Source of the DNA: Azolla caroliniana
Taxonomy: Eukaryota; Polypodiophyta
DNA: 64,000 bases
Assembly (NCBI GenBank): GCA_043228905.1
Contig: JBHGNT010000020.1
Location: forward strand, 124,001 to 188,000
Reading direction: 5' to 3'
The notes under the pieces: model-generated
Seen by the model: the letters and a program-made list of their open reading frames with translations, nothing else
The model's database searches: none
Told to the model about the DNA's origin: nothing
Translations under genes and position numbers: made by a program
Shown here: one piece after another, positions 1 to 10,193 of the stretch
Position numbering within the stretch: position 1 is the first letter of the stretch
Layout: each line of letters begins with the position of its first letter

Positions 1-39
1 ATAGATGTGTGTTCGACAGGCAGTTAAGAGGGCTTCCTT

Positions 40-600
40 CTATACACCTCCAAGATCAAGGAGATTTGTGACTCCCTTGTCTCCGTCAACGTGAACGTCG
101 AGGAGGACGAAATGGTGCAGGTTTGCCTCGGAGGGTTGGTGTCGAAGTTCGGAGCATTCCGAATGGCGGTCTGCACGAGGGAGAATACGCCTTCATTTTT
201 CGAGCTACAATCGATGTTAGTCGTAGAAGAAAACCACTCGGGTGCATCAACGAGTACGCACACCAACAAGAAGATGTTGTACACAGAGGCGGATCGGCCC
301 CATGGTCGTGGTGGACGAGGCGGGTCGGCGCACAATGGAGGCGACCGACAGGAGTAGAACTCGAGCCATAATCGAAATGCCGACATTAGTTCTGGACCCT
401 CCACGAGTAGGGGGAGTGAAGGCGGCGTCGAAGGTCGGCAAGGAAAGGTCGCGATGTACTGTTGGTATTGTGTAGAAGGGCCACACAAAGAGCGAGTGCT
501 GGAAAAAGCGAGCCGATTCGAACAAAGCCGGATTGAGCCGAGGAGACGCAGATAGGCGTCAAAGATCGCACTACGCCGAAGGCTCAGGGCGAGCCGAAAC
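40..600 (+). pseudogene. copia gag remnant (UBN2 domain end)
   Basis: Translation gives the end of the retrotransposon gag family UBN2, including 'EMVQVCLGGLVSKFGAF' and 'SFFELQSMLVVEENH', followed by a glycine/arginine-rich tail ('DRPHGRGGRGG'). In a complete element this protein packages the RNA into virus-like particles. The frame is lost around 355 by a stop, and the zinc-knuckle region after it is only partly readable. Very similar gag ends occur in copia-G, copia-H and copia-I in this window. Confidence 0.75.
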
Positions 601-2071
601 GGGCCCAGCCTTCGTAATGAAGCACAACGCCAACTCGATGGCGGCGAGCACCTCAAGGTCGAACGAGGCGTGGTATGTGGATTCGGGTGCATCGAACCAC
701 ATGACGAATCACAAGGAGTGGTTCTCAACTCTGGAGAAGACGAAGCAATCGGGGGTCGTCGAAACTGGCGATGACACCCCTCACCCCATCGAACATATTA
801 GAGATGTCCATTTGAGCCATGTCGATTAGAGAGGAATAATGAGAAATGTCTCGCATGTGCCAACAATCACCAAGAACTTTGTGTTGGTTGGACAAATTGT
901 CAACCAGAGCATGCAAGTTCGATTTACTCACCACGGGTGTTTCATAGAGGATGAAGGTAAGATCATCGCGCAAGGGCACCAAGACGAGAGGATGTTTATC
1001 CTCGAAATGAATGACGTATGCACCACTATGCTTGTGAAAGGTCAAAAGGACGTGTCGGACATCGACCTATGGCACAAGCTGTTCGGCCATGTCAACTTCC
1101 CCCGGCTTCGGAAGATGCAGACAAAGAACATCATTTTCGGCTTACCGAAAGGGCCAAGTCTACGAAGCCTACCAATTAGGGAAGCATCACCGATTTCCGT
1201 TCCCAAATGAGAGAAATCGGAGCCAAAACAGACTCGATTTAATCTATTCGGATGTATGGGGACCAACACAGAACGTGAGCATCGGTGGGAGCCGTTACTT
1301 TGTAACCTTCATCGATGACTTCACTCGGCATAGCTAGGCATGTCTGATCAAGAATAAAAGCGAAGTCTTCTCTTGCTTTCAAAGGTGAAGAGCCTTGCCA
1401 AACGGGAGACCGGTCCAAAGATCAAGTGCCCAAGGTCTGTTGGCGGAAAAGAGTACTTTTCCGACCAGTTCTCTAGCTATTTGCAGAAGGAGGGAATTTG
1501 ACGCGAATTCTCTTGCAGATACACACCGGAGCTGAACGGTGTGGCCAAGCGAAAGAATCTGACGATCGAGGAAGCGGCAAGGGCAATGCTCGAGGAGAAG
1601 CATATGCCGAAATTCTATTAGGCCGAAGCCGTTAGGACGGCAATATACCTGCAAAATCGGACTTCTGCAAATGGAGGAGTGTCTCCACACGAGCTGTACA
1701 TTGGGAAGAAGCCGAATTTGGCACACTTGAGGGTATTTGGTAGCATTGCATATGTGCATGTGCCAAAGGAAAAGCAGAGGAAGTCAGACGCGAAAGCCGA
1801 TAAGTGTATCTTGATCGGCTACTCGGATGAGCAGAAGGGTTGTAAGTGTTATAACCGTCGAACAAAAGATGTCCAAGTAAGCCAAGATATTGTTTTCGAC
1901 GAGTCGGTTTCGTGGTACTTGCCTTCACCTCCAATCCCCATCCACTCCATTCCGCATTCTGAGGAAGAGGCCAGTGAGGCCGAATTGCCCCTGGATGAGG
2001 AGGCAATCAGAGCTCTGGGGGAGAGCCCGATTTCGGCTAAGAGGACTGAATTGAAAGGACTAGTCAAATGA
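601..2071 (+). pseudogene. copia protease-integrase remnant
   Basis: A protease motif ('AWYVDSGASNHMT', catalytic D-S-G) lies near 668-710 and ends at a stop by 829. The GAG-pre-integrase domain follows at 839-1160, with the histidine motif 'DLWHKLFGHVN' and 'LPKG'. The integrase start is at 1155-1336 ('YQLGKHHRFPFPNE', 'DVWGP', 'YFVTFIDDF'). A damaged core follows to about 1640. At 1679-2071 is the integrase C-terminal segment ('GKKPNLAHLRVFGSIAYVHVP') and an acidic linker. Stops at 829, 1208 and 1335 plus frame changes show that it is dead. Confidence 0.8.
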
Positions 2072-2255
2072 AGAGTCGGCGAGTAGTGGAGAGTTGGTCG
2101 TGCAGTCCCCGCGCCAGAAACCAAGCAGACGGTTTACGCACAAGGAGAAGGGGAAGGGAAGATGCCGAAATACGACAGTGAGGCCGATGCATAAGATCGA
2201 AGCAAATTCGATATGGCCAGGAGCAAAGAGGGATCTCCAAAAAATAGGTCAAGTT

Positions 2256-3038
2256 TGTGCGGAAATAGTGCACAGCCACAACAGAGTCTTAAACTCACAA
2301 TGGAAGAAAACAAAGAATAGGAATAAGACGATTAGTGCACTTACACAGAATGAGACGACATCAGATGTTTACATGGAAAACCCTAATCGGGAAAAACCAC
2401 GGGATCCCATAGACTCCAACTATCTCTATGAGAAGAGGATACAATCTGAGACACACACTCTCTCTAATGCTCCCTCTTATCAAAATGTAACTAATTTGAA
2501 GACATGCAAAGTATGCAATGAAGACATGGTAGAGGATGAATGTCACTTGCTCTTCACATGCTTGACATATTGTGCAATTTGTTCAAGATATGTTGACATA
2601 CTAAGAGGGAGTGATAACTTAAGTGCCATACTTAAGACACCACCGAGAAGGTTGAGCTCATATGTGTATGCTTTATTCACACATAGAGACTTTGTGCTTC
2701 AATGTATGAATACCCCTTCTTAGGAAGGAGACATATATCAAGAACACATGTATACTTTGGTCCCATAGGTCAAAATTGGCCTCTTTATGAAAGATAAAAT
2801 TTTTAATTCTAATTCTAATTCTCTCTATGTCTATACAACAGTAATAATGACAACAACTCTACCAAAGTGATTGCCCTAAGTCATATTTATACTTATATGA
2901 ATTTAGGGCTATTTACAAATATGGCCATCACAAGCACACTAGAAACATATTTACAGATATGTCTCTGGATCCGGTTCACACCGGATCCGTCTGATACGTC
3001 TCATTCGGATCCCGTCCAGAGGGGCTGAATTCCCAACA
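2256..3038 (-). repeat. copia-A 3' LTR
   Basis: The LTR runs from TGTGCGGAAATAG to GAATTCCCAACA, so on the element strand it starts TGTTGGGAATTC, directly after the polypurine tract. The first 205 bases match the partial 5' LTR at 15484-15690. The distal part, with the motif around 'AAACATATTTACAGATATGTCTC', resembles the LTRs of copia-D (33023, 37805) and the solo LTR at 52493. It carries a foreign insert at about 2466-2822. Confidence 0.85.
2466..2822 (+). mobile_element. 3' end of a LINE-like element inside the copia-A LTR
   Basis: This segment is absent from the related LTRs of copia-D and from the 52493 solo LTR. It encodes, up to a stop at 2721-2723, a protein end with the pattern C-x2-C-x9-H-x4-C ('CKVCNEDMVEDECH'). 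This resembles the zinc-binding C-terminus of non-LTR reverse transcriptases. A short 3' untranslated part follows and ends in repeats of TAATTC near 2800-2822. CTCTCT lies on both sides and could be the target duplication. It could instead be a fragment of another transposon protein. Confidence 0.45.
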
Positions 3039-3056
3039 AGCTCCCCCTTCACTCCG
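3039..3056 (-). promoter_or_regulatory. copia-A polypurine tract
   Basis: On the element strand the sequence is GGAGTGAAGGGGGAGCT, directly before the 3' LTR. This is the usual plus-strand primer position. The same tract occurs in copia-D (33809-33826) and copia-E (44501-44518). Confidence 0.85.
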
Positions 3057-4680
3057 GCATGGGATATCTTGTCAATCCGGTCCGTCTCGTACACACGTCC
3101 AACTTGTCAGCTGACAGCACCTTGGTTAGCATGTCTGACCCGTTCTCCTCCGTGTGGATCTTTAGTAGCGTGAGGTCTTGATCTTCTACTCTCTCTTGGA
3201 GCCAGTGGTATCTACACTGAATGTGCTTCGTCCTGGAGTGGTAGGTTGCGTTCTTCGCGAGGTGGATGACACTTTGACTATCGCAGTAGAGCCAGAATTC
3301 CTCTTGTCGGATGCCTTGCTCTCCAATGAAGTCCTTCATCTAGATTACCTCTTTGCTGGCTTCCACGGCTGCCATATACTCTGCTTCCATTGTCGACAAT
3401 GCAATGGACTGCCACGATACGACTCCCCCTGCATAAGTTACGTCCGGATGGTATCCGCATCAGCCGACATATCCGAATCCGTGAATCCTTCAAGTTGGGG
3501 TTTTTCTGAGCCGAATCAGAGGCACATACTCGAGGTGCCTTTCAAGTACCAGAGTATCCACTTGACTGTGGTCCAGTGTTCTCTTCCCGGATTGCTCATG
3601 AACCGGTTGACCACTCCGACAACATATCTGATATCCGGCCGGGTACATATCATTGTGTACATCAAGCTTCCGATGGTAGAAGCATATGTTATCTTCATCA
3701 TCTCTGACTTCTCCTTCTTGTTCTTCGGACTTTGCTTTTCGGACAACTTGTAGTTTGCCGAAAGTGTCGACCCGACCAGCTTAGCATTCGACATGTTGAA
3801 CCTTTGAAGCACCTTTGTCATGTACTTTTCACGTGACAGCCACAACTGCTTCTTTGATCGGTCCCGGATTACGTGCATCCTTAGAAACTGTCTCATTGGA
3901 CCCATATCTTTCATTGCGAATGACCAACTCAAAGCCTTCTTCAGCATTCCGATTTTGATACGGTCCCGGCCGACGATCAACATGTCGTCCACATATAGTA
4001 GTTGTATCAAGAAGTCTCCTCCATCGAACTTCTTCACAAATACGCAGTGGTCGGCCTATGTCTTGTGGTATCCTTAGTCGGTCATGAAGGAGTCGAACTT
4101 CCGATACCATTGTCGGGGATCTTGCTTCAGTCCGTATAAGCTCTTCTTCAACCGACATACCAGGTGCTCCTTCCCTTTCTTGATGAATCCTTCTGACTGT
4201 CGCATATAGATCTCTTCTTCGAGGTTGCCATGTAGGAACGTTGTCTTGATATCTAGTTGCTCTACCTCGAGGTCCATGCTTGCCATTATGGTCAACACAG
4301 TTCGAATGGATGTCATCTTTACTATCGGGGCAAAGATCTCATTGAAATCCACTCCTTTCTTCTACTGGAAGCCCTTCAACACAATGCAAGCTTTGTACCT
4401 TGGTGGATTTCTGGTGTCTCCCGGTTTCAGCTTGTACACCCACTTGTTCCAGAGTGCTCTCTTTCCTTTTTGTAGCTCCGTCAATTCATATGTGTGGTTT
4501 TCATGCAGTGAATCCATCTCATCCTACATGGCACTTAATCACTTGCGGCGGTGGGTGTCTTTCTTTGCTTCTTCAAAGCTTTCCGACTCCCCCTCGTCGG
4601 TCAACAGCACATGCTTTGCATCCGGAAATCTACGGGGGGGCCTTCTCTCTCTCAGAGGGTATCTTCTTCCTTCGTTCACA
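3049..4680 (-). pseudogene. copia-A reverse transcriptase-RNase H remnant
   Basis: Reading on the minus strand from 4680 downwards, an acidic linker is followed by the reverse transcriptase (RVT_2 family): 'DFNEIFAPIVKMTS', 'KKSLYGLKQDPRQWY', then the catalytic 'YVDDMLIVG' near 3970. RNase H follows ('LYCDSQSVIHLAKNA', 'DMLTKVL') and ends at 3049. The frame is broken by a stop near 4074 and by later frame changes around 3515 and 3440. The catalytic YVDD is retained. The gene order integrase-RT-RNase H identifies Ty1/copia. Confidence 0.85.
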
Positions 4681-5763
4681 TCCACTAGTTCCTCCGTTTG
4701 CTCTTCATCTGAATCCGATTCGGGGTCTTGTCTAGTCCCGATTGGTCTTCTTCTTCAGTCGGTTCGGTTTCTTGTCCAAATTCGACCGATTCTTCGAGTG
4801 TCATCCGGCTTCCGACCAGATGGGACCTTGTATCCTTCAACCAATCTCTATCGATTGGCCCGGAGTCCATCGTCTCCTTCTCCGACTCCCAATCGACAAT
4901 GTTCTTGTCTTCCATAAAGACTATGTCTCGACTCCGGAAGACCTTCTTGTCGACCAAGTCCCACACTCGATATCTGAACTCATCATCACCATATCCCAAG
5001 AATATGCATGGCTAGGACTTCGGATTCAACTTTGCTCTCTTGGCCTTTGCAACATGCACGTAGGTGAGACAACCAAACACCTTCAGATGCTAGTAAGACA
5101 CGTCTTTACCGGTCCATACTTTCTACGGTGAGTCTCCTTCCAAGGGTGCTGAGGGTGATCTATTTATCACATACGCCGCCGTCATCAACGCCTTAGCCCA
5201 AAACGTCTTGGGTAACTTGGAATGTGCCAGCATGCTCCAAACTCTCTCCATCACAGTCCAGTTCATCCTTTCGGCCAATCCGTTCAATTACGGCGTCTTC
5301 GGCACGGTGAATTTGAGCCGGATTCCCTTTGACCAGCAGTACTCCTCGAACTGCCCCTGGTATTCTCCTCTGTTTTCAGTTCGAACTGCTTTCATCTTCC
5401 GGCTGGTTTCCCTTTCCACCCTCGCATGGAATTCCTTGAATATAGACAACACCTGATCCTTCGTCTTCAACGGTGATAGCCAAAACTTCTGACTGTGATC
5501 GTCTATGAACGTAATGAAGTACTGCGAACCGGCATGTGACTTCGTGTCCACTTGGCATACATCGGTATGCAGAAGTTCCAGTGGGGCATTACGTCTCATC
5601 AGTGGTCTTGATTAGAAAGAGGTTCGGTTTTGCTTGCCGACCAAGCAGTCAGTGCACTTCTCAAGATGCATGTCTTTCAACTCCGGAATGAGGTTATCTT
5701 CAGCAAGTCTTCTCATCCCTTTCTAGCTCATGTGACACAACCTCTTATGCCACAACTCACCGG
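4681..5763 (-). pseudogene. copia-A integrase remnant
   Basis: The minus strand shows the integrase core ('APLELLHTDVCQVDTKSHAG', 'QYFITFIDDHSQKFW' near 5500-5590), the region before 'PKTP' at 5290, and the C-terminal domain with 'YGDDEFRYRVWDLVDKKVF' at 4915-4998. The zinc-binding end ('MHLEKCTDCL') is readable near 5650. Several stops interrupt it. At 5763 the sequence is cut by the gypsy-1 insertion and resumes at 14153. Confidence 0.8.
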
Positions 5764-6862
5764 TGTCGTGAAGATCCATCACTACGCGCGGATCGTGAGG
5801 CGGAATCGCCGGGGTTCTGGACCGGAAGGATCGAAGTTGGCGCAAGCTTAGCGAGAAAGTATTTAGGATAGATTGAGAGAGAGAAAGAGATTAAGATTAA
5901 ACGCTTGATTTTAGATTTTAAGAAACAAGTTACACCATCAATTCGATAACGAATTCTCTTCTTCTTAATTTCATAACCAAAACAGCCTAACCCTTCTTCT
6001 TTTTCATCCCTTCTTTTATAGATGCTCTCATGCATATGATGCATGCGAGGGTACAAGAAATGCATAAAATGCATGTTTGCCATTTGGCGTTCATGCATTA
6101 CATGTGGTGTATGATAACCATGTCACTCATTTTAGCTCTCATGTATGAGAATTTACATGTAAAAGTACAATGATAGAAATTTAAATTCAATTAAATGTCA
6201 TGGCTTAGTGGTAAGCCAATTGACTCCTAACTTGGAGGTGCAAGGTTCGAATCCTTACTTGCACTCCTTGTATATGTATATATATATGTGTGTGTGTGTA
6301 TATATATATTTATATATTTATTTATCAAGTCGTCGGATGACGCCGGTTACTGGTGGCCGCCGCCTCGTCGGTGCGCCGCTGGTTACCGATACGCCGCCGG
6401 ATGTCGGTTCCGCCGGATCACGGGTTGCTGGTGTGCCACCGAATCACCAGCTCCATCACCGGTTCAGTTTTGGTTGGCCAAAAACCTTTACGAGTAGCTA
6501 GGCCACCTCCACTCTTAGTTCAAGTTACCTTGAACTCTCTATGCTCCACACATAGACACAAAGATAATAGCTTTTGTTCTACCTTATATATGATGAGAGC
6601 CGTATTTGTCATGCCTATGTGAGATATCTCACAGTTTTCTCTTTTCCTTTCACAAACTTTATTCCCTCATATCTTGACATTTATTTGTCCGTTTCTTGTG
6701 TAATAAAGTGCATTCGAAAGCTCTTGAAGACCTCCATCATTTTGTACTTAGATATTAAACTTATTTAAAATGTTATCTTCACTATTATTGTTTTATGTGA
6801 TTCATACTCGATTTTGTATGTTTTATGTGATTTTCACACTATTGCCGAAAATCTTCACGACA
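5764..6862 (-). repeat. gypsy-1 3' LTR
   Basis: A 1099-bp LTR, direct-repeat partner of 12995-14148. On the element strand U3 starts at 6862. It contains a GC-rich stretch at 6330-6450, a TATATG/TGTG microsatellite at 6270-6325, a tRNA-like segment at 6194-6264 on the other strand, and a probable TATA box (CTATAAAAG) near 6012-6021. The 55-bp length difference from the 5' LTR lies mainly in the GC-rich stretch. Confidence 0.92.
6194..6264 (+). other. tRNA-like segment with Pol III A and B boxes in the gypsy-1 3' LTR
   Basis: The A box TGGCTTAGTGGT (6201-6212) fits TRGCNNAGYNGG. The B box GGTTCGAATCC (6244-6254) is a perfect match, and 31 bases separate them. The D-arm GCTT/AAGC pairs perfectly and the T-arm pairs four of five bases. 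The anticodon-like loop has ACTCCTAA. The two acceptor strands do not pair, so it is not a working tRNA. It lies antisense to the retroelement, upstream of its TATA box. Confidence 0.7.
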
Positions 6863-6885
6863 TCTCCACCCCCACCAAACTGCAC
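6863..6885 (-). promoter_or_regulatory. gypsy-1 polypurine tract
   Basis: The element-strand sequence TTGGTGGGGGTGGAGA directly precedes the 3' LTR. The same tract is seen beside another gypsy LTR end at 54810-54830. Confidence 0.75.
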
Positions 6886-6964
6886 GTCCTCCGGTACGTG
6901 CCAAGAAGAGAGAAAGTGAGATTTCGGCTACGGTGATTAATCAGATTCCTCCATGTCTTCATAT

Positions 6965-7290
6965 ATATCCGCCCTATTATGTTCATCGTCGAGGTGATTG
7001 AGGTCAGGATTCTCGTCTTGTCTTTTCTTGAAAATCTTTACTCTTTTTCCCGCAATGGGTACGACTGTCTTCATTTATATCCGCCCTATTATGTTCATCG
7101 TCGAGGTGATTGAGGTCAGGATTCTCGTCTTGTCTTTTCTTGAAAATCTTTACTCTTTTTCCCGCAATGGGTACGACTGTCTTCATTTATATCCGCCCTA
7201 TTATGTTCATCGTCGAGGTGATTGAGGTCAGGATTCTCATCTTGTCTTTTCTTGAAAATCTTTACTCTTTTTCCCGCAATGGGTACGGCC
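6965..7290. repeat. 112-bp tandem repeat, about 2.9 copies, at the end of gypsy-1 pol
   Basis: The word CCGCCCTATT recurs at 6969, 7081 and 7193, a 112-bp period, with nearly identical units. Each unit encodes the end of the integrase region ('KRVKIFKKRQDENPDLNHLD' on the minus strand). Since 112 is not a multiple of three, each copy shifts the frame and gives the protein a different tail. Confidence 0.9.
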
Positions 7291-8666
7291 AACCTTGATC
7301 CGTCTAGCTCCGCAAGGTGGTATGTGGCATTATCGTTGGCACTTGTCACCACATACGGCCCGAACCATCTTCTTGCGAACTTTCTTGTTGTACTGTGTTG
7401 ATTGTGAAGGTTGCTGTCGTAAACCAAAACCCAATCTCCTTCTTCAATCTTCTTGGGACGAAGTCGATGCATGTTGTCGAACTGAACTTTGTTCTTTACT
7501 CGGGCTGCCTCCATCATCTTTCGCGCTTTTTCTAGATCTTCAGGTCTTCTTTCAAGTTGCCTTATCCGCACCGCTAATAACTCTTCTCGGCTCATCTCAT
7601 TCTCCCACGGTATCGCTACCCATGAGGCGATCGTCCTTTCGATGGGCATTACTGGCTTTTGTCCATACATAAGCTCTGTCGGCATATACCCTGTCACCGA
7701 GTTGTGTGTCGTTTTGTCGGCCCACAAGGCATAGGGTAATAGTCGTGGCCAATTCCCGACTCGACCATTGCATGCCCGTACGATGGCTTTGACGATAGGT
7801 CCATGCCCTCGCTCGATCTTACCATTTGCTTCCGGATTGTAGGCGGTCGTGAGGGAGAGCTTCACGCCTAGTCGTTCGAAGAGCTCCGTCACTTCGTGCG
7901 CATCCAACTCCCCTCGGTCGGCCACTATCTTCCCCACACATCCGTATCGGCAAACAACCTCTTCAAGTAGAAATTTGCAAACGGCTGAAGTCGTCTTATT
8001 TGTCAAGGCTCGTCCTTCCACTTGATTTGTCAAGTCTTCCCTTGTCAGCGCTAAGTACTTCATTTGTGCCACTTCCATTGGCATTGAGACCAGATCCACC
8101 ATCCATTTGAAGTGTATGGTGAGTGGGTATGTCGATTGTAACTCATCGCGATGACGTATATTTGAATATATTTGGCAAGTTTCGCATGTGGACACGAAAT
8201 GGAGTACATCTTTGTACATGCTTGGCCACCAGTACTTCTCCTTCAACTTTTCGAACGTCGCCCATGTTCCTCTATGACCTGCCCAAGCACTCTCGTGGAA
8301 TTCGGTCATCAGCGTCTCTTGCTCTTCTTTCTTCACCACCACTCGACGTGGTATTCCTGTCCTTCTTTTTGGATGTCGCCAAAGGGATCCTCCCTTCAAG
8401 AAGTATCGATAAGCTTTCTTCCGGATTCGTAGGGCCTCCTCCTTTGTCAACGAAGCATCTGCCATCAATGTTCTTAGGAATCTACCAATCAGTAACCACT
8501 CTCCTTCGTACTCGTTCTCGTTGAAGGCATGGAGGGTTTGCGTGTCCTGGTCTTCTGCCGATAATCGAGCCGAGGGCGACATCTTCATCTTCCGAAACCA
8601 TGTCGCTTCCATTTTCAAATCTTGCCCTCGACAGCATGTCAGCCATGGCGTTCTTCTTCCCTGCAA
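7116..8666 (-). pseudogene. gypsy-1 integrase region of pol
   Basis: A long open stretch encodes the end of RNase H and then integrase. The HHCC zinc domain is visible ('FHESAWAGH', then 'CETCQIY'). In the catalytic core the acidic residues are present in 'WMVDLVSMP', 'KIVADRGEL' and 'YNPEANGKIERGHG'. The C-terminal part ends 'RRWFGPYVVTSANDNATY'. It is out of frame with the RNase H segment (8482-9309), so a frameshift lies near 8590. The C-terminus runs into the 112-bp tandem repeat. No chromodomain is seen, unlike gypsy-2. Confidence 0.85.
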
Positions 8667-9309
8667 TGTGACGGATCTCTGGGTTTAAAGACTTGATGTA
8701 GGCGATCCACCTTAGCATAGCAAGATCTGGGGTCGCACATCCCGAGACCATTCCAAGAATTGGGAGACAATCTGTCTCTATTATCACTTTCGACCCGATC
8801 AGGTAATCTTTGTCCGTCTTCACTGCCGACACAATACCCCAAAGTTCCCGCTTGACTTGGGCGTATTTTTGTTGCCGTTCGTTGAGAACCTTCGCTCCGA
8901 ACCGGATGGCATATCGCGCATTATCTTCTCCTTCTTGGTTGATGACCCACCCGATTCCAGTTGGGCTCGTATCTACAGTCACATAAATCGGCTTCCCTTC
9001 GGCATAGTCGGCCTTCCTCAGTGCCGGAGCTTCAAGAAGCAGTTTCTTCAATCTTCGCATCGCATTTGTGTGCTCGTCTCGCCATTCAAACTTCATTCTT
9101 TTCTTTAGTAGTCCATATAACGGTTCGGCGACATGAGCATAGTGCGGAATCCAGATATGATAAAATGCGCATGCTCCAAGGAACCTTATAACGTCCGTTT
9201 GATTTTCGCATTCTTCTTTCATGTCTTGGATCGCATTCACTTTGTATGGCGAAGGCTTCCGGCCGTATGCCCCACATAAGTGACCTACCACCATGCGGGC
9301 ATACGGCAC
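8482..9309 (-). pseudogene. gypsy-1 RNase H region and end of RT
   Basis: The segment starts in the RT connection region ('MVVGHLCGAYGRKPSP', 'FLGACAFYHIWIPHYAH'). RNase H follows ('PIYVTVDTSPTGIGWVI', 'QQKYAQVKRELWGI', 'ETDCLPILGM') and ends with 'HIAGKKNAMADMLSR'. Its upstream side is cut at about 9310 by a foreign LTR fragment, so the RT palm-to-connection segment is missing. Downstream it is one frame out from the integrase. Confidence 0.85.
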
Positions 9310-9503
9310 ATCCGATTCTCACCGAGTCTTCACCATCTGGCTCTTGCCAGGTACTCGTCATCCGGCGCTTGCCGGGTACACCACATCCGGTTCTCACCGG
9401 GTCTTCCGTAGCTGGGTACTCTACATCCGGTTTTGGCCTCGGCCGAGTTTCTCATCAACCATGTTCTTCTCACTTCCCATCCGGAGGGACCTGTTTCCTA
9501 ACA
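9310..9503 (-). repeat. partial copia LTR replacing part of gypsy-1 RT
   Basis: This matches the terminal part of the 52493-53281 LTR: CATCCGG...CCGGGT units, then GGAGGGACCTGTTTCCTAACA. The right end at 9503 is a true LTR terminus (…CTAACA). The left end is ragged. RT coding stops at 9504 after 'FLDDIPIKG' and resumes beyond the fragment near 'MVVGHLCG', so several dozen codons are absent. Confidence 0.75.
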
Positions 9504-10193
9504 CTTTCTACAACCTTCCTTATCTTTCGATTCATCTTTCTCCTCATCCGAACATCCTTTTATCGGAATATCATCCAAGAATGGCATCGTGATGTCCGGG
9601 ATGCAATCCTTCAAGACTTTATTCATGGCATTCACCATATGAGCCACCGAGTTCGTTGCGCCTTGGGGTAAGGTACACATCCGCACAAGCCCGATCGGAG
9701 TCCTCATGGTTGTAATGTCCCGACTGTCGATCGCCATTTGGAATTGGTCATATCCTGAGTAGAGATTGCCAATGGAGTAGATGGACCGGCCCGAAAACGC
9801 TTCGGCAAATTCGTCCACGCTCGGACCGATTCCGGCATTTCGAATTGTCACCTTGTTGACGGGTTGAAGATCTTGGATGAATCGCAATGATCCATTCTTC
9901 TTCGGCACCGTGTACCACCTATTGGAATAAGGAGCATTCGACGGTTCTAGAATTCCCATACTCACTTTCTCCTTTAAGAGCTCGATCAACTTCGGAAGGT
10001 GTGCTCTCGGAACCGGTATCGGTTTCAAATTCCAAGGCACATGAGGCACCGTGAAGATCACCATCGGCTCTATAACCTTTGGGTTGGCACATCCGATTTC
10101 TCGTGGGAAGAATACGAAAGCCTTCCCATGTCTCTCAAGCATATCGCGAAACATTCGCTCCTCTTCAGGGAGAAGGAAGTCCTCCTTTCCAAC
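9504..10193 (-). pseudogene. gypsy-1 reverse transcriptase (N-terminal two-thirds)
   Basis: Minus-strand RT of the RVT_1 family: 'DLQPVNKVTIRNAGIGP', 'TPIGLVRMCTLPQGATNS', then 'FLDDIPIKG' carrying the catalytic DD pair. Motif A reads 'SIGNLYSGYDQF' where the family normally has 'S(I/V)xDLYSG', so the first catalytic aspartate appears to be asparagine (a G-to-A change). Together with the missing C-terminal part this predicts no activity. It follows the protease-linker region with a stop between them at 10194. Confidence 0.8.

Larger units (their letters stand above)
1..2255 (+). mobile_element. copia-0: decayed Ty1/copia fragment
   Basis: Plus-strand copia remnant entering from the left edge. 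In order it shows the end of UBN2-type gag, protease, GAG-pre-integrase, integrase core and the integrase C-terminal region. It stops before reverse transcriptase, where the LTR of copia-A begins at 2256, so copia-A probably inserted into it. No LTR, primer site or polypurine tract is inside the window. Several stops and frameshifts break the frame. Its protein is closest, among the copies here, to copia-I at 62237-63883, which lies in the opposite orientation. Confidence 0.85.

Noticed and set aside
24-728. 234-codon open frame on the minus strand
   Set aside because: It is antisense to recognisable copia gag/protease on the plus strand and has no domain of its own.
2094-2723. 209-residue plus-strand frame as one gene
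   Set aside because: It joins copia-0 sequence, the copia-A LTR and a LINE-like insert. Only the last part is meaningful.
6194-6264. Functional tRNA gene
   Set aside because: The A and B boxes are good, but the acceptor strands do not pair and no complete cloverleaf forms. Kept only as tRNA-like.
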